From contig NZ_VFIL01000016.1 of NCBI RefSeq assembly GCF_007858285.1, forward strand, positions 1 to 64,000: a stretch of DNA of 64,000 nucleotides, read 5' to 3'. The stretch is from Pseudomonas brenneri (lineage in GTDB: Bacteria > Pseudomonadota > Gammaproteobacteria > Pseudomonadales > Pseudomonadaceae). Under the pieces are notes generated by a model. That model saw only the letters and a program-made list of their open reading frames with translations, did not search any database and was not told the origin of the DNA. The position numbers and the translations under genes are program-made. This document shows positions 1 to 10,722 of this stretch, piece by piece; positions within the stretch are counted from its first letter, which is position 1, and each line of letters starts with the position of its first letter.

Positions 1-26
1 CATGTGAGAGTAGGTCATCGTCAAGA
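1..26 (+). rRNA. rrf: 5S ribosomal RNA, 3' end only
   Basis: The first bases match the conserved 3' arm of Pseudomonas 5S rRNA, with the GTGAGAGTAGGTCATCGTCA core. The rest of the gene and the rRNA operon lie before the window. The exact 3' end is uncertain by a few bases. A terminator follows at once, so this is the last gene of its operon. Confidence 0.85.
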
Positions 27-37
27 TTAAATTCCGA

Positions 38-72
38 AACCCCAATTGCGAAAGCAGTTGGGGTTTTGTTTT
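38..72 (+). terminator. Rho-independent terminator of the rRNA operon
   Basis: A stem of AACCCCAA/TTGGGGTT with further inner pairing around GCGAAAGC is followed by TTTTGTTTT. It sits just after 5S rRNA and before birA. Confidence 0.85.
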
Positions 73-206
73 GGGCGCTCGGAAAGGGGCTGCTACAAGC
101 TTCAAGTTTCCAGCTGCAAGATTCCAATATCACCGGTCAGCTTGCTTTCTATGCAATGGCCCTACGCATGGCTATCATGCGTGCCTCATTGTGAGGCGAG
201 ACCTGC

Positions 207-1166
207 ATGCTGACGTTGTTAAAACTTCTGAAAGATGGCCGATTCCATTCGGGTGAAGCGCTAGGCGCAGCCCTGGGCGTCAGTCGTAGTGCTGTGTGGA
301 AGCAGCTCCAGCATCTGGAGGTTGAGCTGGATCTGACCATTCATAAAGTCAGGGGTAGAGGCTATCAATTGGCGTCCCCGCTGGTTCTGCTGAGTGCTGA
401 CGAGATCGCCTTGCAGTCGCCGCTGTGCGCAGGTTCGGTTTTTATATCCGATACCATCGACTCCACTAATGCCGAGGCTCTACGTCTTATCGATGCGGGG
501 CAAGCGGCACCCTTCCTGGTTCTCTCTGAGCAGCAGACTGCTGGCAGGGGGCGTCGAGGGCGTCAGTGGGTCAGTCCATTTGCACAGAATGTTTACTACA
601 GCCTTGTGCTGCGTATCGATGGTGGTTTGCGACAGCTTGAAGGCCTGAGCCTCGTCGTGGGGTTGGCAGTAATGCAAACCCTGCGCGATCTTGGTGTCCA
701 GGGGGCAGGTTTGAAATGGCCTAATGACGTTCTTGTTGGGTCGAAGAAGATTTCGGGCATTCTTCTTGAATTGGTAGGGGATCCCGCTGATGTTTGTCAC
801 GTGGTGCTCGGTATTGGTATCAACGCAAACATGCGGGGCGCTGCGGAAGTTGATCAGCAGTGGACATCGATACAGCTAGAAACGGGGCGCGTGGTAGATC
901 GAAATCATCTGGTCGCTCATCTGGGCCAGGCGTTGCAAGTTTATCTGGAGCGTCATAGGGACTTCGGTTTTGCGGTCATCCGAGAGGAGTGGGAGCGCAA
1001 TCATCTATGGCAGGGTAGGGCGGTGTCGTTGATCGCCGGTGTCAACCAGATAGATGGTGTTGTGCTGGGTATCGACGGTCAAGGCGCGCTACGTCTTGAA
1101 GTGAATGGTGTTGAGAAAATCTACAGTGGCGGTGAGTTAAGCCTGAGGTTGCGTGATGATTCTTGA
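207..1166 (+). CDS. birA: Biotin--[acetyl-CoA-carboxylase] ligase / biotin repressor BirA
   Basis: BirA activates biotin with ATP and transfers it to the carrier protein of acetyl-CoA carboxylase in the cytoplasm. In many bacteria it also represses biotin genes. The 319-residue product has an N-terminal winged helix (about residues 5-60, with SRSAVWKQL), the adenylate-binding GRGRRGR loop at 113-119, a KWPNDV motif and a C-terminal beta domain. The length is normal for a bifunctional BirA. It lies directly after an rRNA operon and overlaps coaX, so the two are probably co-transcribed. The start is the first ATG of the domain; the upstream 130 bases show no obvious gene. Confidence 0.95.
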   Translation: MLTLLKLLKDGRFHSGEALGAALGVSRSAVWKQLQHLEVELDLTIHKVRGRGYQLASPLVLLSADEIALQSPLCAGSVFISDTIDSTNAEALRLIDAGQAAPFLVLSEQQTAGRGRRGRQWVSPFAQNVYYSLVLRIDGGLRQLEGLSLVVGLAVMQTLRDLGVQGAGLKWPNDVLVGSKKISGILLELVGDPADVCHVVLGIGINANMRGAAEVDQQWTSIQLETGRVVDRNHLVAHLGQALQVYLERHRDFGFAVIREEWERNHLWQGRAVSLIAGVNQIDGVVLGIDGQGALRLEVNGVEKIYSGGELSLRLRDDS

Positions 1167-1905
1167 GCTCGACTGTGGGAATAGCTTCATCAAATGGCGT
1201 GTCCTTGAGGCAAGCCAGGCGGCCGTTTTTGCTGAAGGTGTTGTTGATTCGGATGTGGCGTTGCTGGGTGGTCTTCACTCACTGGCTGGTCTTTCACTGC
1301 AGCACTGCAGATTGGTCAGTGTGCGCGCTCAGGAAGAGACCAATCGCCTGGTAGGCGTGTTGGTTGCAGCCTTTGGTGTCTCTATAAGCTGTGCTGCGCC
1401 AGCGCGTGAGATGGCGGGTGTGCGCAATGGGTATGAAGAGTACGCCCGTTTGGGGCTGGATCGTTGGCTGGCGATGCTTGGAGGTTTCCAGCTAGCCTCT
1501 GGAGCATGCCTGGTACTTGATTTCGGTACGGCGGCCACTGCTGATTTCATCACGGCAGATGGCGAGCATCTTGGGGGGTTTATCTGCCCTGGTATGCCGC
1601 TGATGAGAAATCAGCTGCGCACCCACACCCGAAAAATACGCTATGACGATGTTGCCGCTGAGCGTGCATTGGAAAGCCTTGTACCTGGACGTACCACTGC
1701 CCAGGCCGTTGAGCGGGGTTGTACGCTCATGCTGCGTGGATTCGCGCAGTCGCAACTGGAGCTGGCCCGCAGTTACTGGGGGGGCGACTTTTCGGTTTTC
1801 CTTACGGGTGGTGATGCTGAGTTGGTCGCTGACGCCTTGCCAGGCGCTCGCTTCGTTCCGGACCTGGTATTTGTCGGCTTGGCGATGGCATGCCCTTTGT
1901 CTTGA
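1156..1905 (+). CDS. coaX: Type III pantothenate kinase CoaX
   Basis: This enzyme phosphorylates pantothenate, the first step of coenzyme A synthesis. Type III enzymes use ATP with a monovalent cation and are not inhibited by CoA. The product of about 249 residues shows the acetate/sugar kinase (ASKHA) phosphate motif DCGNSF at the N-terminus, GLDRW, and LDFGTAATAD around residue 120. A GTG at 1153 lies in frame just before the ATG at 1156, and either could start translation. It overlaps the end of birA by about 11 bases, which suggests translational coupling. A SPOR-domain gene follows within 10 bases. Confidence 0.93.
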   Translation: MILELDCGNSFIKWRVLEASQAAVFAEGVVDSDVALLGGLHSLAGLSLQHCRLVSVRAQEETNRLVGVLVAAFGVSISCAAPAREMAGVRNGYEEYARLGLDRWLAMLGGFQLASGACLVLDFGTAATADFITADGEHLGGFICPGMPLMRNQLRTHTRKIRYDDVAAERALESLVPGRTTAQAVERGCTLMLRGFAQSQLELARSYWGGDFSVFLTGGDAELVADALPGARFVPDLVFVGLAMACPLS

Positions 1906-1912
1906 GGTTTTT

Positions 1913-2359
1913 ATGCGTTGGTTGTTTCTGTTGTTGCTGGTCCTCAATGTCTTTTATTACGTCTGGCACCAGCAAGAGGCGCCCTTGCGTGCAAAGGATG
2001 TAACGCCCTTGGCGCTATATCGGGGCTCTCAGCAGGATATTCAGTTGTTGAGCGAGTCGGCTGACGCTGTGGCGCGTCGCGATCGGCCCAAGGCTCCAGA
2101 GGCGCCTGCAGGTTGCTTGTATATCGGTGGGTTCGCAGGCCAGGAGCAAGCCCAGTTCCTTGAGCAGCGTCTGATCAGCCTGGATATCAAGGCTCGAATC
2201 CAGTCGTTGGTCTCGGCGGGCGCGCCTTCTTTCTGGTTGCGTGTAGCACCTGAAAGTCGCCGCCTGGCTGACGATCTGCCGTTTGAAAGCCTTGCTAATG
2301 AATTCAATGAGTTAAAACATAAAATAATGCCGTGCGAAGGCATTGCAACTGTCGAATAG
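1913..2359 (+). CDS. SPOR-domain membrane protein
   Basis: SPOR domains bind denuded septal peptidoglycan. The 148-residue product begins with a single membrane segment (about residues 2-17, MRWLFLLLLVLNVFYY). A linker follows, then a C-terminal SPOR-like domain (CLYIGGFAGQEQAQ to the C-terminus) with the usual alternating pattern. The ATG at 1913 is chosen because it opens directly on the membrane segment; a longer in-frame extension to 1643 overlaps coaX and is unlikely. It is the third gene of the birA-coaX unit. The specific role is not known from sequence. Confidence 0.8.
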   Translation: MRWLFLLLLVLNVFYYVWHQQEAPLRAKDVTPLALYRGSQQDIQLLSESADAVARRDRPKAPEAPAGCLYIGGFAGQEQAQFLEQRLISLDIKARIQSLVSAGAPSFWLRVAPESRRLADDLPFESLANEFNELKHKIMPCEGIATVE

Positions 2360-2460
2360 TTTGCATAGAATGGCGCCCGCTCCACAGTGATGACCCTTTT
2401 GGGAAGTTGGTGTGAAGCGATCGTCACGCAGCTAACCTCATATTTTTAATGAGAAAATGC

Positions 2461-2488
2461 TTGACAGAAGGTCGGCGTAATGTAAAAT
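2461..2488 (+). promoter_or_regulatory. Sigma-70 promoter of the tRNA-Tyr-Gly-Thr cluster
   Basis: A perfect TTGACA at 2461-2466 and TAAAAT at 2483-2488 are separated by 16 bases, about 13 bases before tRNA-Tyr. The bases after the -10 are GC-rich (GCCGGC), as in stable-RNA promoters under stringent control. Confidence 0.85.
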
Positions 2489-2501
2489 GCCGGCTCGCTT
2501 A

Positions 2502-2586
<85 letters not shown>

Positions 2587-2610
2587 TTTTTAGCGTGAGC
2601 TGCAAGCTCC

Positions 2611-2684
<74 letters not shown>

Positions 2685-2710
2685 AGTTTGCAGGTTGTGC
2701 AAGATGTTTC

Positions 2711-2786
2711 GCTCTTGTAGCTCAGTTGGTAGAGCACACCCTTGGTAAGGGTGAGGTCAGCGGTTCAAATCCGCTCAAGAGCTCCA
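2711..2786 (+). tRNA. tRNA-Thr (GGT anticodon)
   Basis: The acceptor stem GCTCTTG pairs with CAAGAGC, and TCCA ends the gene at 2786. The anticodon loop TTGGTAA gives GGT. In E. coli and P. aeruginosa tufB follows this tRNA; here a terminator follows instead. Confidence 0.97.
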
Positions 2787-2792
2787 TATAAC

Positions 2793-2825
2793 AAGGCAGA
2801 TATGAAAATATCTGCCTTTGTTTTA
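2793..2825 (+). terminator. Rho-independent terminator after tRNA-Thr
   Basis: A perfect 11-bp stem AAGGCAGATAT/ATATCTGCCTT closes a GAAA tetraloop and is followed by TTGTTTT. It ends the tRNA-Tyr-Gly-Thr transcript. Confidence 0.9.
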
Positions 2826-2895
2826 ACAGCTGTCTCGGCTTGATTCTGTTTTACCTGGTGTTATCAGGTTGTTTCAAGTCTCTTGGGGTTGGTTG

Positions 2896-2924
2896 TTGTA
2901 AAGTCTTTTTCAGGCCTGCATAAT
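2896..2924 (+). promoter_or_regulatory. Sigma-70 promoter for tRNA-Trp, secE and nusG
   Basis: TTGTAA at 2896-2901 and CATAAT at 2919-2924 are 17 bases apart, about 20 bases before tRNA-Trp. It re-starts transcription after the terminator at 2793-2825. Confidence 0.65.
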
Positions 2925-2944
2925 GGTCGGCCTGATTTTGTTTT

Positions 2945-3020
2945 AGGTCAGTAGCTCAATTGGCAGAGCGACGGTCTCCAAAACCGTAGGTTGGGGGTTC
3001 GATTCCCTCCTGACCTGCCA
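2945..3020 (+). tRNA. tRNA-Trp (CCA anticodon)
   Basis: The acceptor stem AGGTCAG pairs with CTGACCT and the gene ends in GCCA. The anticodon loop CTCCAAA gives CCA. It lies 45 bases before secE, the usual Pseudomonas arrangement, and is likely processed from a tRNA-secE-nusG transcript. Confidence 0.97.
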
Positions 3021-3065
3021 GATTCACGTGGTGTATCTGGCTTTCTTTTCACAGGATCTTCATAG

Positions 3066-3434
3066 ATGACTCCTAAGGCTGAAGCTCAAAGCTCTCGTTT
3101 CGATCTGGTTAAGTGGCTCGCTGTCGTCGCTTTGGTGGTCGTAGGCGTTGTTGGCAATCAGTATTATTCTGCTTCGCCGGTCCTGTACCGCGTACTCGTA
3201 TTGCTTGCTCTTGCTGCTGTGGCTGTGTTTATCGGTCTGCAGACTGTAAAGGGTAAGTCTTTCGCCGTACTGGTTAAGGAAGCTCGCACCGAAATACGTA
3301 AAGTCGTTTGGCCAACTCGCCAAGAAACCACGCAGACCACGCTAATTGTTGTGGCTGTTGTTCTGGTTATGGCGTTGCTGTTGTGGGGTCTTGATTCCCT
3401 GCTCGGCTGGCTTGTTTCCTTGATTGTTGGCTAA
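3066..3434 (+). CDS. secE: Preprotein translocase subunit SecE
   Basis: SecE clamps SecY in the inner-membrane Sec channel. The 122-residue product has three predicted membrane segments (about 14-32, 38-58 and 93-118), as in enterobacterial SecE. The conserved amphipathic helix EARTEIRKVVWPTRQET precedes the third segment and is the family signature. It is followed after 9 bases by nusG, the nearly universal secE-nusG pairing. secY, the partner subunit, is at 28849. Confidence 0.96.
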   Translation: MTPKAEAQSSRFDLVKWLAVVALVVVGVVGNQYYSASPVLYRVLVLLALAAVAVFIGLQTVKGKSFAVLVKEARTEIRKVVWPTRQETTQTTLIVVAVVLVMALLLWGLDSLLGWLVSLIVG

Positions 3435-3443
3435 GGGTGTCCC

Positions 3444-3977
3444 GTGGCTAAGCGTTGGTACGTTGTGCATGCTTACTCGGGTTACGAGAAGCATGTCATG
3501 CGCTCTTTGCTAGAGCGCGTAAAGCTGGCAGGCATGGAAGATGGCTTCGGCGAAATTCTGGTTCCCACTGAAGAAGTGGTAGAGATGCGCAATGGCCAGA
3601 AGCGCAAAAGCGAACGCAAGTTCTTCCCTGGCTACGTGCTGGTACAGATGGACATGAATGAGGGTACTTGGCACTTGGTCAAGGACACTCCTCGCGTGAT
3701 GGGCTTTATCGGCGGTACCGCTGACAAGCCTGCGCCGATCACCGACAAAGAGGCAGAAGCGATTCTGCGTCGTGTTGCTGACGGTAGCGACAAGCCGAAG
3801 CCGAAGACATTGTTCGAGCCGGGCGAAGTTGTTCGTGTCACTGATGGTCCGTTTGCTGATTTTAACGGCACTGTCGAAGAAGTTAACTACGAAAAGAGCC
3901 GGATCCAAGTGGCAGTGCTCATTTTCGGTCGCTCTACTCCGGTAGAGTTGGAGTTCAGCCAGGTCGAGAAGGTCTAG
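3444..3977 (+). CDS. nusG: Transcription termination/antitermination factor NusG
   Basis: NusG binds the RNA polymerase clamp through its N-terminal domain, and its C-terminal KOW domain contacts Rho or ribosomal S10. The 177-residue product starts at GTG and opens with AKRWYVVHAYSGYEKHV. It carries the FFPGYVLVQMDM core strand and ends with a KOW domain (FEPGEVVRVTDGPFADFNGTVEE, about 120-177). Length and motifs are standard. It follows secE closely and is followed by a hairpin terminator before rplK. Confidence 0.97.
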   Translation: MAKRWYVVHAYSGYEKHVMRSLLERVKLAGMEDGFGEILVPTEEVVEMRNGQKRKSERKFFPGYVLVQMDMNEGTWHLVKDTPRVMGFIGGTADKPAPITDKEAEAILRRVADGSDKPKPKTLFEPGEVVRVTDGPFADFNGTVEEVNYEKSRIQVAVLIFGRSTPVELEFSQVEKV

Positions 3978-3992
3978 CTGACAAAGCATCCC

Positions 3993-4021
3993 AACCCCGC
4001 AGCCTTAGGCTGTGGGGTTTT
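3993..4021 (+). terminator. Terminator after nusG
   Basis: The 12-bp stem AACCCCGCAGCC/GGCTGTGGGGTT has a TTA loop and is followed by a short T-rich tail. The short tail suggests partial termination before rplK. Confidence 0.7.
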
Positions 4022-4049
4022 GTCGTCACTGGGATAAACGCGCAAGTAA

Positions 4050-4080
4050 CCGGGGAGCCTTTCGAGGCGCTTGAACCCGT
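4050..4080 (+). promoter_or_regulatory. L1-binding leader element of the L11-L1 operon
   Basis: Just before rplK, GGGGA-GCCT-TTCG-AGGC-GCTTGAA-CCC folds into an inner stem with a TTCG loop and an outer GGG/CCC stem, separated by an asymmetric internal loop. This is the layout of the known mRNA site through which L1 represses its own operon, mimicking its 23S site. The assignment rests on layout only. Confidence 0.65.
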
Positions 4081-4094
4081 AATTGGAGTGCCTC

Positions 4095-4526
4095 ATGGCC
4101 AAGAAGATTACCGCTTACATCAAGCTGCAAGTGAAGGCCGCTCAGGCCAACCCTAGCCCACCCGTCGGTCCAGCTCTGGGTCAGCACGGCGTGAACATCA
4201 TGGAATTCTGCAAGGCCTTCAACGCCCGTACTCAGGGTATTGAGCCAGGTCTGCCGACTCCAGTGATCATCACTGTATACAGCGACCGTAGCTTCACTTT
4301 CGAAACCAAGTCGACCCCGGCTTCGGTTTTGTTGAAGAAAGCTGCTGGTCTGACTAGCGGTTCCGCTCGTCCGAACACCGTTAAGGTTGGCACTGTAACT
4401 CGTGCTCAGCTGGAAGAAATCGCGAAAACCAAAAACGCGGATCTGACTGCAGCTGATATGGATGCAGCCGTGCGTACCATCGCTGGTTCTGCTCGTAGCA
4501 TGGGCCTTAACGTGGAGGGTGTGTAA
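4095..4526 (+). CDS. rplK: 50S ribosomal protein L11
   Basis: L11 is part of the GTPase-associated centre of the 50S subunit, where it touches 23S rRNA, elongation factors and RelA. The 143-residue product has the proline-rich N-terminal motif PVGPALGQHGVN and the RNA-binding C-terminal domain ending SARSMGLNV. The ATG at 4095 follows GGAG and opens on MAKKITAYIKLQ; an in-frame start 12 bases earlier is unlikely. Its stop overlaps the rplA start by one base. Confidence 0.97.
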   Translation: MAKKITAYIKLQVKAAQANPSPPVGPALGQHGVNIMEFCKAFNARTQGIEPGLPTPVIITVYSDRSFTFETKSTPASVLLKKAAGLTSGSARPNTVKVGTVTRAQLEEIAKTKNADLTAADMDAAVRTIAGSARSMGLNVEGV

Positions 4527-5221
4527 TGGCTAAGCTGACCAAGCGCCAAAAGGCTATCGCCGGCAAAATCGAAGCGGGCAAGTCCTACAACTTTGTAGAC
4601 GCTGCTGCCCTGCTGACCGAGCTGTCGACTGTCAAGTTCAGCGAGTCCGTTGACGTTGCTGTAAACCTGGGTGTTGACCCACGTAAATCCGACCAGGTCG
4701 TTCGTAGCGCTACTGTGCTGCCACACGGTACTGGCAAGACTGTACGTGTTGCTGTCTTCACCCAAGGCCCGGCAGCTGAAGCTGCTCTGGCCGCTGGCGC
4801 CGATCGCGTTGGCATGGACGACCTGGCTGCCGAAATGAAAGGCGGCGACCTGAACTATGACGTCGTTATTGCCTCCCCGGATGCAATGCGCGTTGTAGGT
4901 CAGTTGGGTCAGATCCTGGGCCCACGTGGCCTGATGCCTAACCCGAAAGTCGGTACCGTAACGCCAGACGTAGCCACCGCGGTTAAAAACGCCAAGGCTG
5001 GTCAGGTTCGTTATCGCACCGACAAAAACGGCATCATTCACACCTCCGTTGGCAAGGTCGGCTTCGACGCCGTCAAGCTGAAGGAAAACGTTGAAGCCCT
5101 GATCGCTGATCTGAAGCGTATCAAGCCAGCTTCCTCGAAAGGTATCTACGTCAAGCGCGTTACCCTGAGCACCACTATGGGCCCAGGTCTGGTCATCGAC
5201 CAAGGCTCGCTGGACGTATAA
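4526..5221 (+). CDS. rplA: 50S ribosomal protein L1
   Basis: L1 forms the mobile stalk at the E site that helps release deacylated tRNA, and it represses translation of its own operon. The product has 231 residues, the usual length, and carries the L1 signature GLMPNPKVGTVT. It overlaps the rplK stop (TAATG), so the two are translationally coupled. The leader before rplK carries its likely repressor site. Confidence 0.97.
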   Translation: MAKLTKRQKAIAGKIEAGKSYNFVDAAALLTELSTVKFSESVDVAVNLGVDPRKSDQVVRSATVLPHGTGKTVRVAVFTQGPAAEAALAAGADRVGMDDLAAEMKGGDLNYDVVIASPDAMRVVGQLGQILGPRGLMPNPKVGTVTPDVATAVKNAKAGQVRYRTDKNGIIHTSVGKVGFDAVKLKENVEALIADLKRIKPASSKGIYVKRVTLSTTMGPGLVIDQGSLDV

Positions 5222-5259
5222 GACACACATTGGCGTGAGTGATCGCGCCAATTGAAAGA

Positions 5260-5400
5260 TTGGGGTCCCTGCCTGGCGGGGGCTATCCAAGACCGTAGGC
5301 GACGCAAGTCTTAAACCATCAAGCCTACGCAGATGGTGCTCCCGGTTCCTTACCGAATCAGACACCAAAACGACATCCGGCCTAGGCCAGATGAAACGGT
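5260..5400 (+). promoter_or_regulatory. L10 leader (rplJL autoregulatory RNA)
   Basis: About 200 untranslated bases separate rplA from rplJ, and they are rich in self-complementary segments (for example GCCTGGCGGGGGC and CCGGCCTAGGCC). In this position gammaproteobacteria carry the L10 leader, which binds the L10-(L12)4 complex to repress rplJL. Boundaries are approximate. I could not fold it by computation. Confidence 0.65.
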
Positions 5401-5420
5401 AACAAGCAGGAGTTAAACCC

Positions 5421-5921
5421 GTGGCAATTAATCTCGAAGACAAGAAGGCCATCGTCGCTGAAGTCAACGAGGCTGCCAAAGCTGCTCTGTCCGCTGTCGT
5501 GGCTGATGCCCGTGGTGTGACAGTAAGCGCTATGACCGGACTCCGTAAAGAGGCTCGTGAAGCTGGCGTATACGTACGTGTTGTACGTAACACCCTGCTC
5601 AAGCGCGCTGTTGCTGACACTGAATACAGTGTCCTCAACGACGTGTTCACCGGCCCGACCCTGATTGCGTTCTCCAAAGATCACCCGGGCGCTGCTGCTC
5701 GTTTGTTCAAGGAATTCGCCAAGGGTCAGGATAAGTTCGAGATCAAGGCAGCTGCGTTCGAGGGCAAGTTCCTCGCAGCTAACCAAATCGACGTACTGGC
5801 AACACTGCCGACCCGTAACGAAGCTATTTCTCAGCTGATGAGCGTGATTCAAGGCGCTACCAGCAAGTTGGCTCGTACTCTGGCCGCAGTTCGCGAGCAA
5901 AAAGAAGCTGCCGCAGCCTAA
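5421..5921 (+). CDS. rplJ: 50S ribosomal protein L10
   Basis: L10 anchors the L7/L12 dimers to the 50S stalk base. The 166-residue product starts at GTG (5421), 8 bases after a CAGGAGT ribosome site. The N-terminal RNA-binding part is typical (NLEDKKAIVAEVNEAAKAALS) and the C-terminus is an alanine-rich helix (TLAAVREQKEAAAA) that binds L7/L12. It is preceded by the L10 leader and followed by rplL. Confidence 0.97.
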   Translation: MAINLEDKKAIVAEVNEAAKAALSAVVADARGVTVSAMTGLRKEAREAGVYVRVVRNTLLKRAVADTEYSVLNDVFTGPTLIAFSKDHPGAAARLFKEFAKGQDKFEIKAAAFEGKFLAANQIDVLATLPTRNEAISQLMSVIQGATSKLARTLAAVREQKEAAAA

Positions 5922-5999
5922 GGCTGAGCGACCTCTCTCGCGTTTTTTTGTTTATTTCGATGGCCGCGTAGGCCGTCCCCCAATTCAGGAAATACAGCA

Positions 6000-6365
6000 A
6001 TGTCTATCTCCCAAGACGATATCCTCAACGCCGTAGCTGAAATGTCGGTTCTGCAGGTTGTTGAGCTGATCAAAGCTTTCGAAGAAAAATTCGGCGTTTC
6101 CGCTGCCGCTGCTTCCGCTGGCCCAGCTGTTGCTGCTGTTGCTGCTGAAGAGCAAACCGAATTCAACGTCATGCTGCTGGAAGCTGGCGAGAAGAAAGTA
6201 AACGTGATCAAGGCAGTACGTGAACTGACCGGTCTGGGCCTGAAAGAAGCCAAGGCTGTAGTTGACGGCGCTCCTGCCCAGGTTCTGGAAGCTGTGTCGA
6301 AAGACGCCGCTGACAAAGCCAAAGCTACTCTGGAAGAAGCAGGCGCTAAAGTCGAGCTGAAGTAA
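6000..6365 (+). CDS. rplL: 50S ribosomal protein L7/L12
   Basis: L7/L12 is the multicopy stalk protein that recruits translation GTPases. The 121-residue product has an N-terminal dimer domain, an alanine-rich hinge (about residues 35-54) and a conserved C-terminal domain with KVNVIKAVRELTGLGLKEAK. It lies 78 bases after rplJ; the gap holds a weak GCGA/TCGC stem with a T-run near 5927-5948 that may trim the transcript. A stronger attenuator follows before rpoB. Confidence 0.97.
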   Translation: MSISQDDILNAVAEMSVLQVVELIKAFEEKFGVSAAAASAGPAVAAVAAEEQTEFNVMLLEAGEKKVNVIKAVRELTGLGLKEAKAVVDGAPAQVLEAVSKDAADKAKATLEEAGAKVELK

Positions 6366-6411
6366 GCATCGACCTTGCGTCTCCAGCCCAAGCGTTAAGC
6401 TGAAGGCTGAT

Positions 6412-6440
6412 GGCTGGTGGCTCTTGCCACCGGCCTTTTT
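6412..6440 (+). terminator. Attenuator between rplL and rpoB
   Basis: The 10-bp stem GGCTGGTGGC/GCCACCGGCC (one G-T pair) with a TCTT loop is followed by TTTTT. In E. coli a partial terminator at this place sets the excess of ribosomal protein over polymerase transcripts, and the same role is inferred. Confidence 0.8.
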
Positions 6441-6584
6441 CCGTTCTTGGCTGTCGACTCGGTCGCCGCCACTAACGCGCTGTAGCCACCCGATGCGGTG
6501 GTGCAAACCATGGGGTTTGCAAGATTTTCTGGCTGCTCCCGTCGGGAGGGCCAAACAAGCAGGTGACCAAGCTGGGGAACGCTG

Positions 6585-10658
<4,074 letters not shown>

Positions 10659-10673
10659 CACGTGACGCGAATC

Positions 10674-10700
10674 GAGAGCGGGGCTATTTAGCCCGCTCTC
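10674..10700 (+). other. Strong stem-loop between rpoB and rpoC
   Basis: GAGAGCGGG pairs with CCCGCTCTC, extended by CTA/TAG across one bulged G. No T-run follows, so it is not a normal terminator. A processing site or mRNA stabiliser between the two cistrons is the likely role. Confidence 0.6.
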
Positions 10701-10722
10701 TGCTCCGCCAGGAGGAAAGGCC

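Noticed and set aside
2384..2500. A possible gene in the gap before tRNA-Tyr
   Set aside because: No ribosome site or frame longer than the promoter region; it holds the tRNA promoter.
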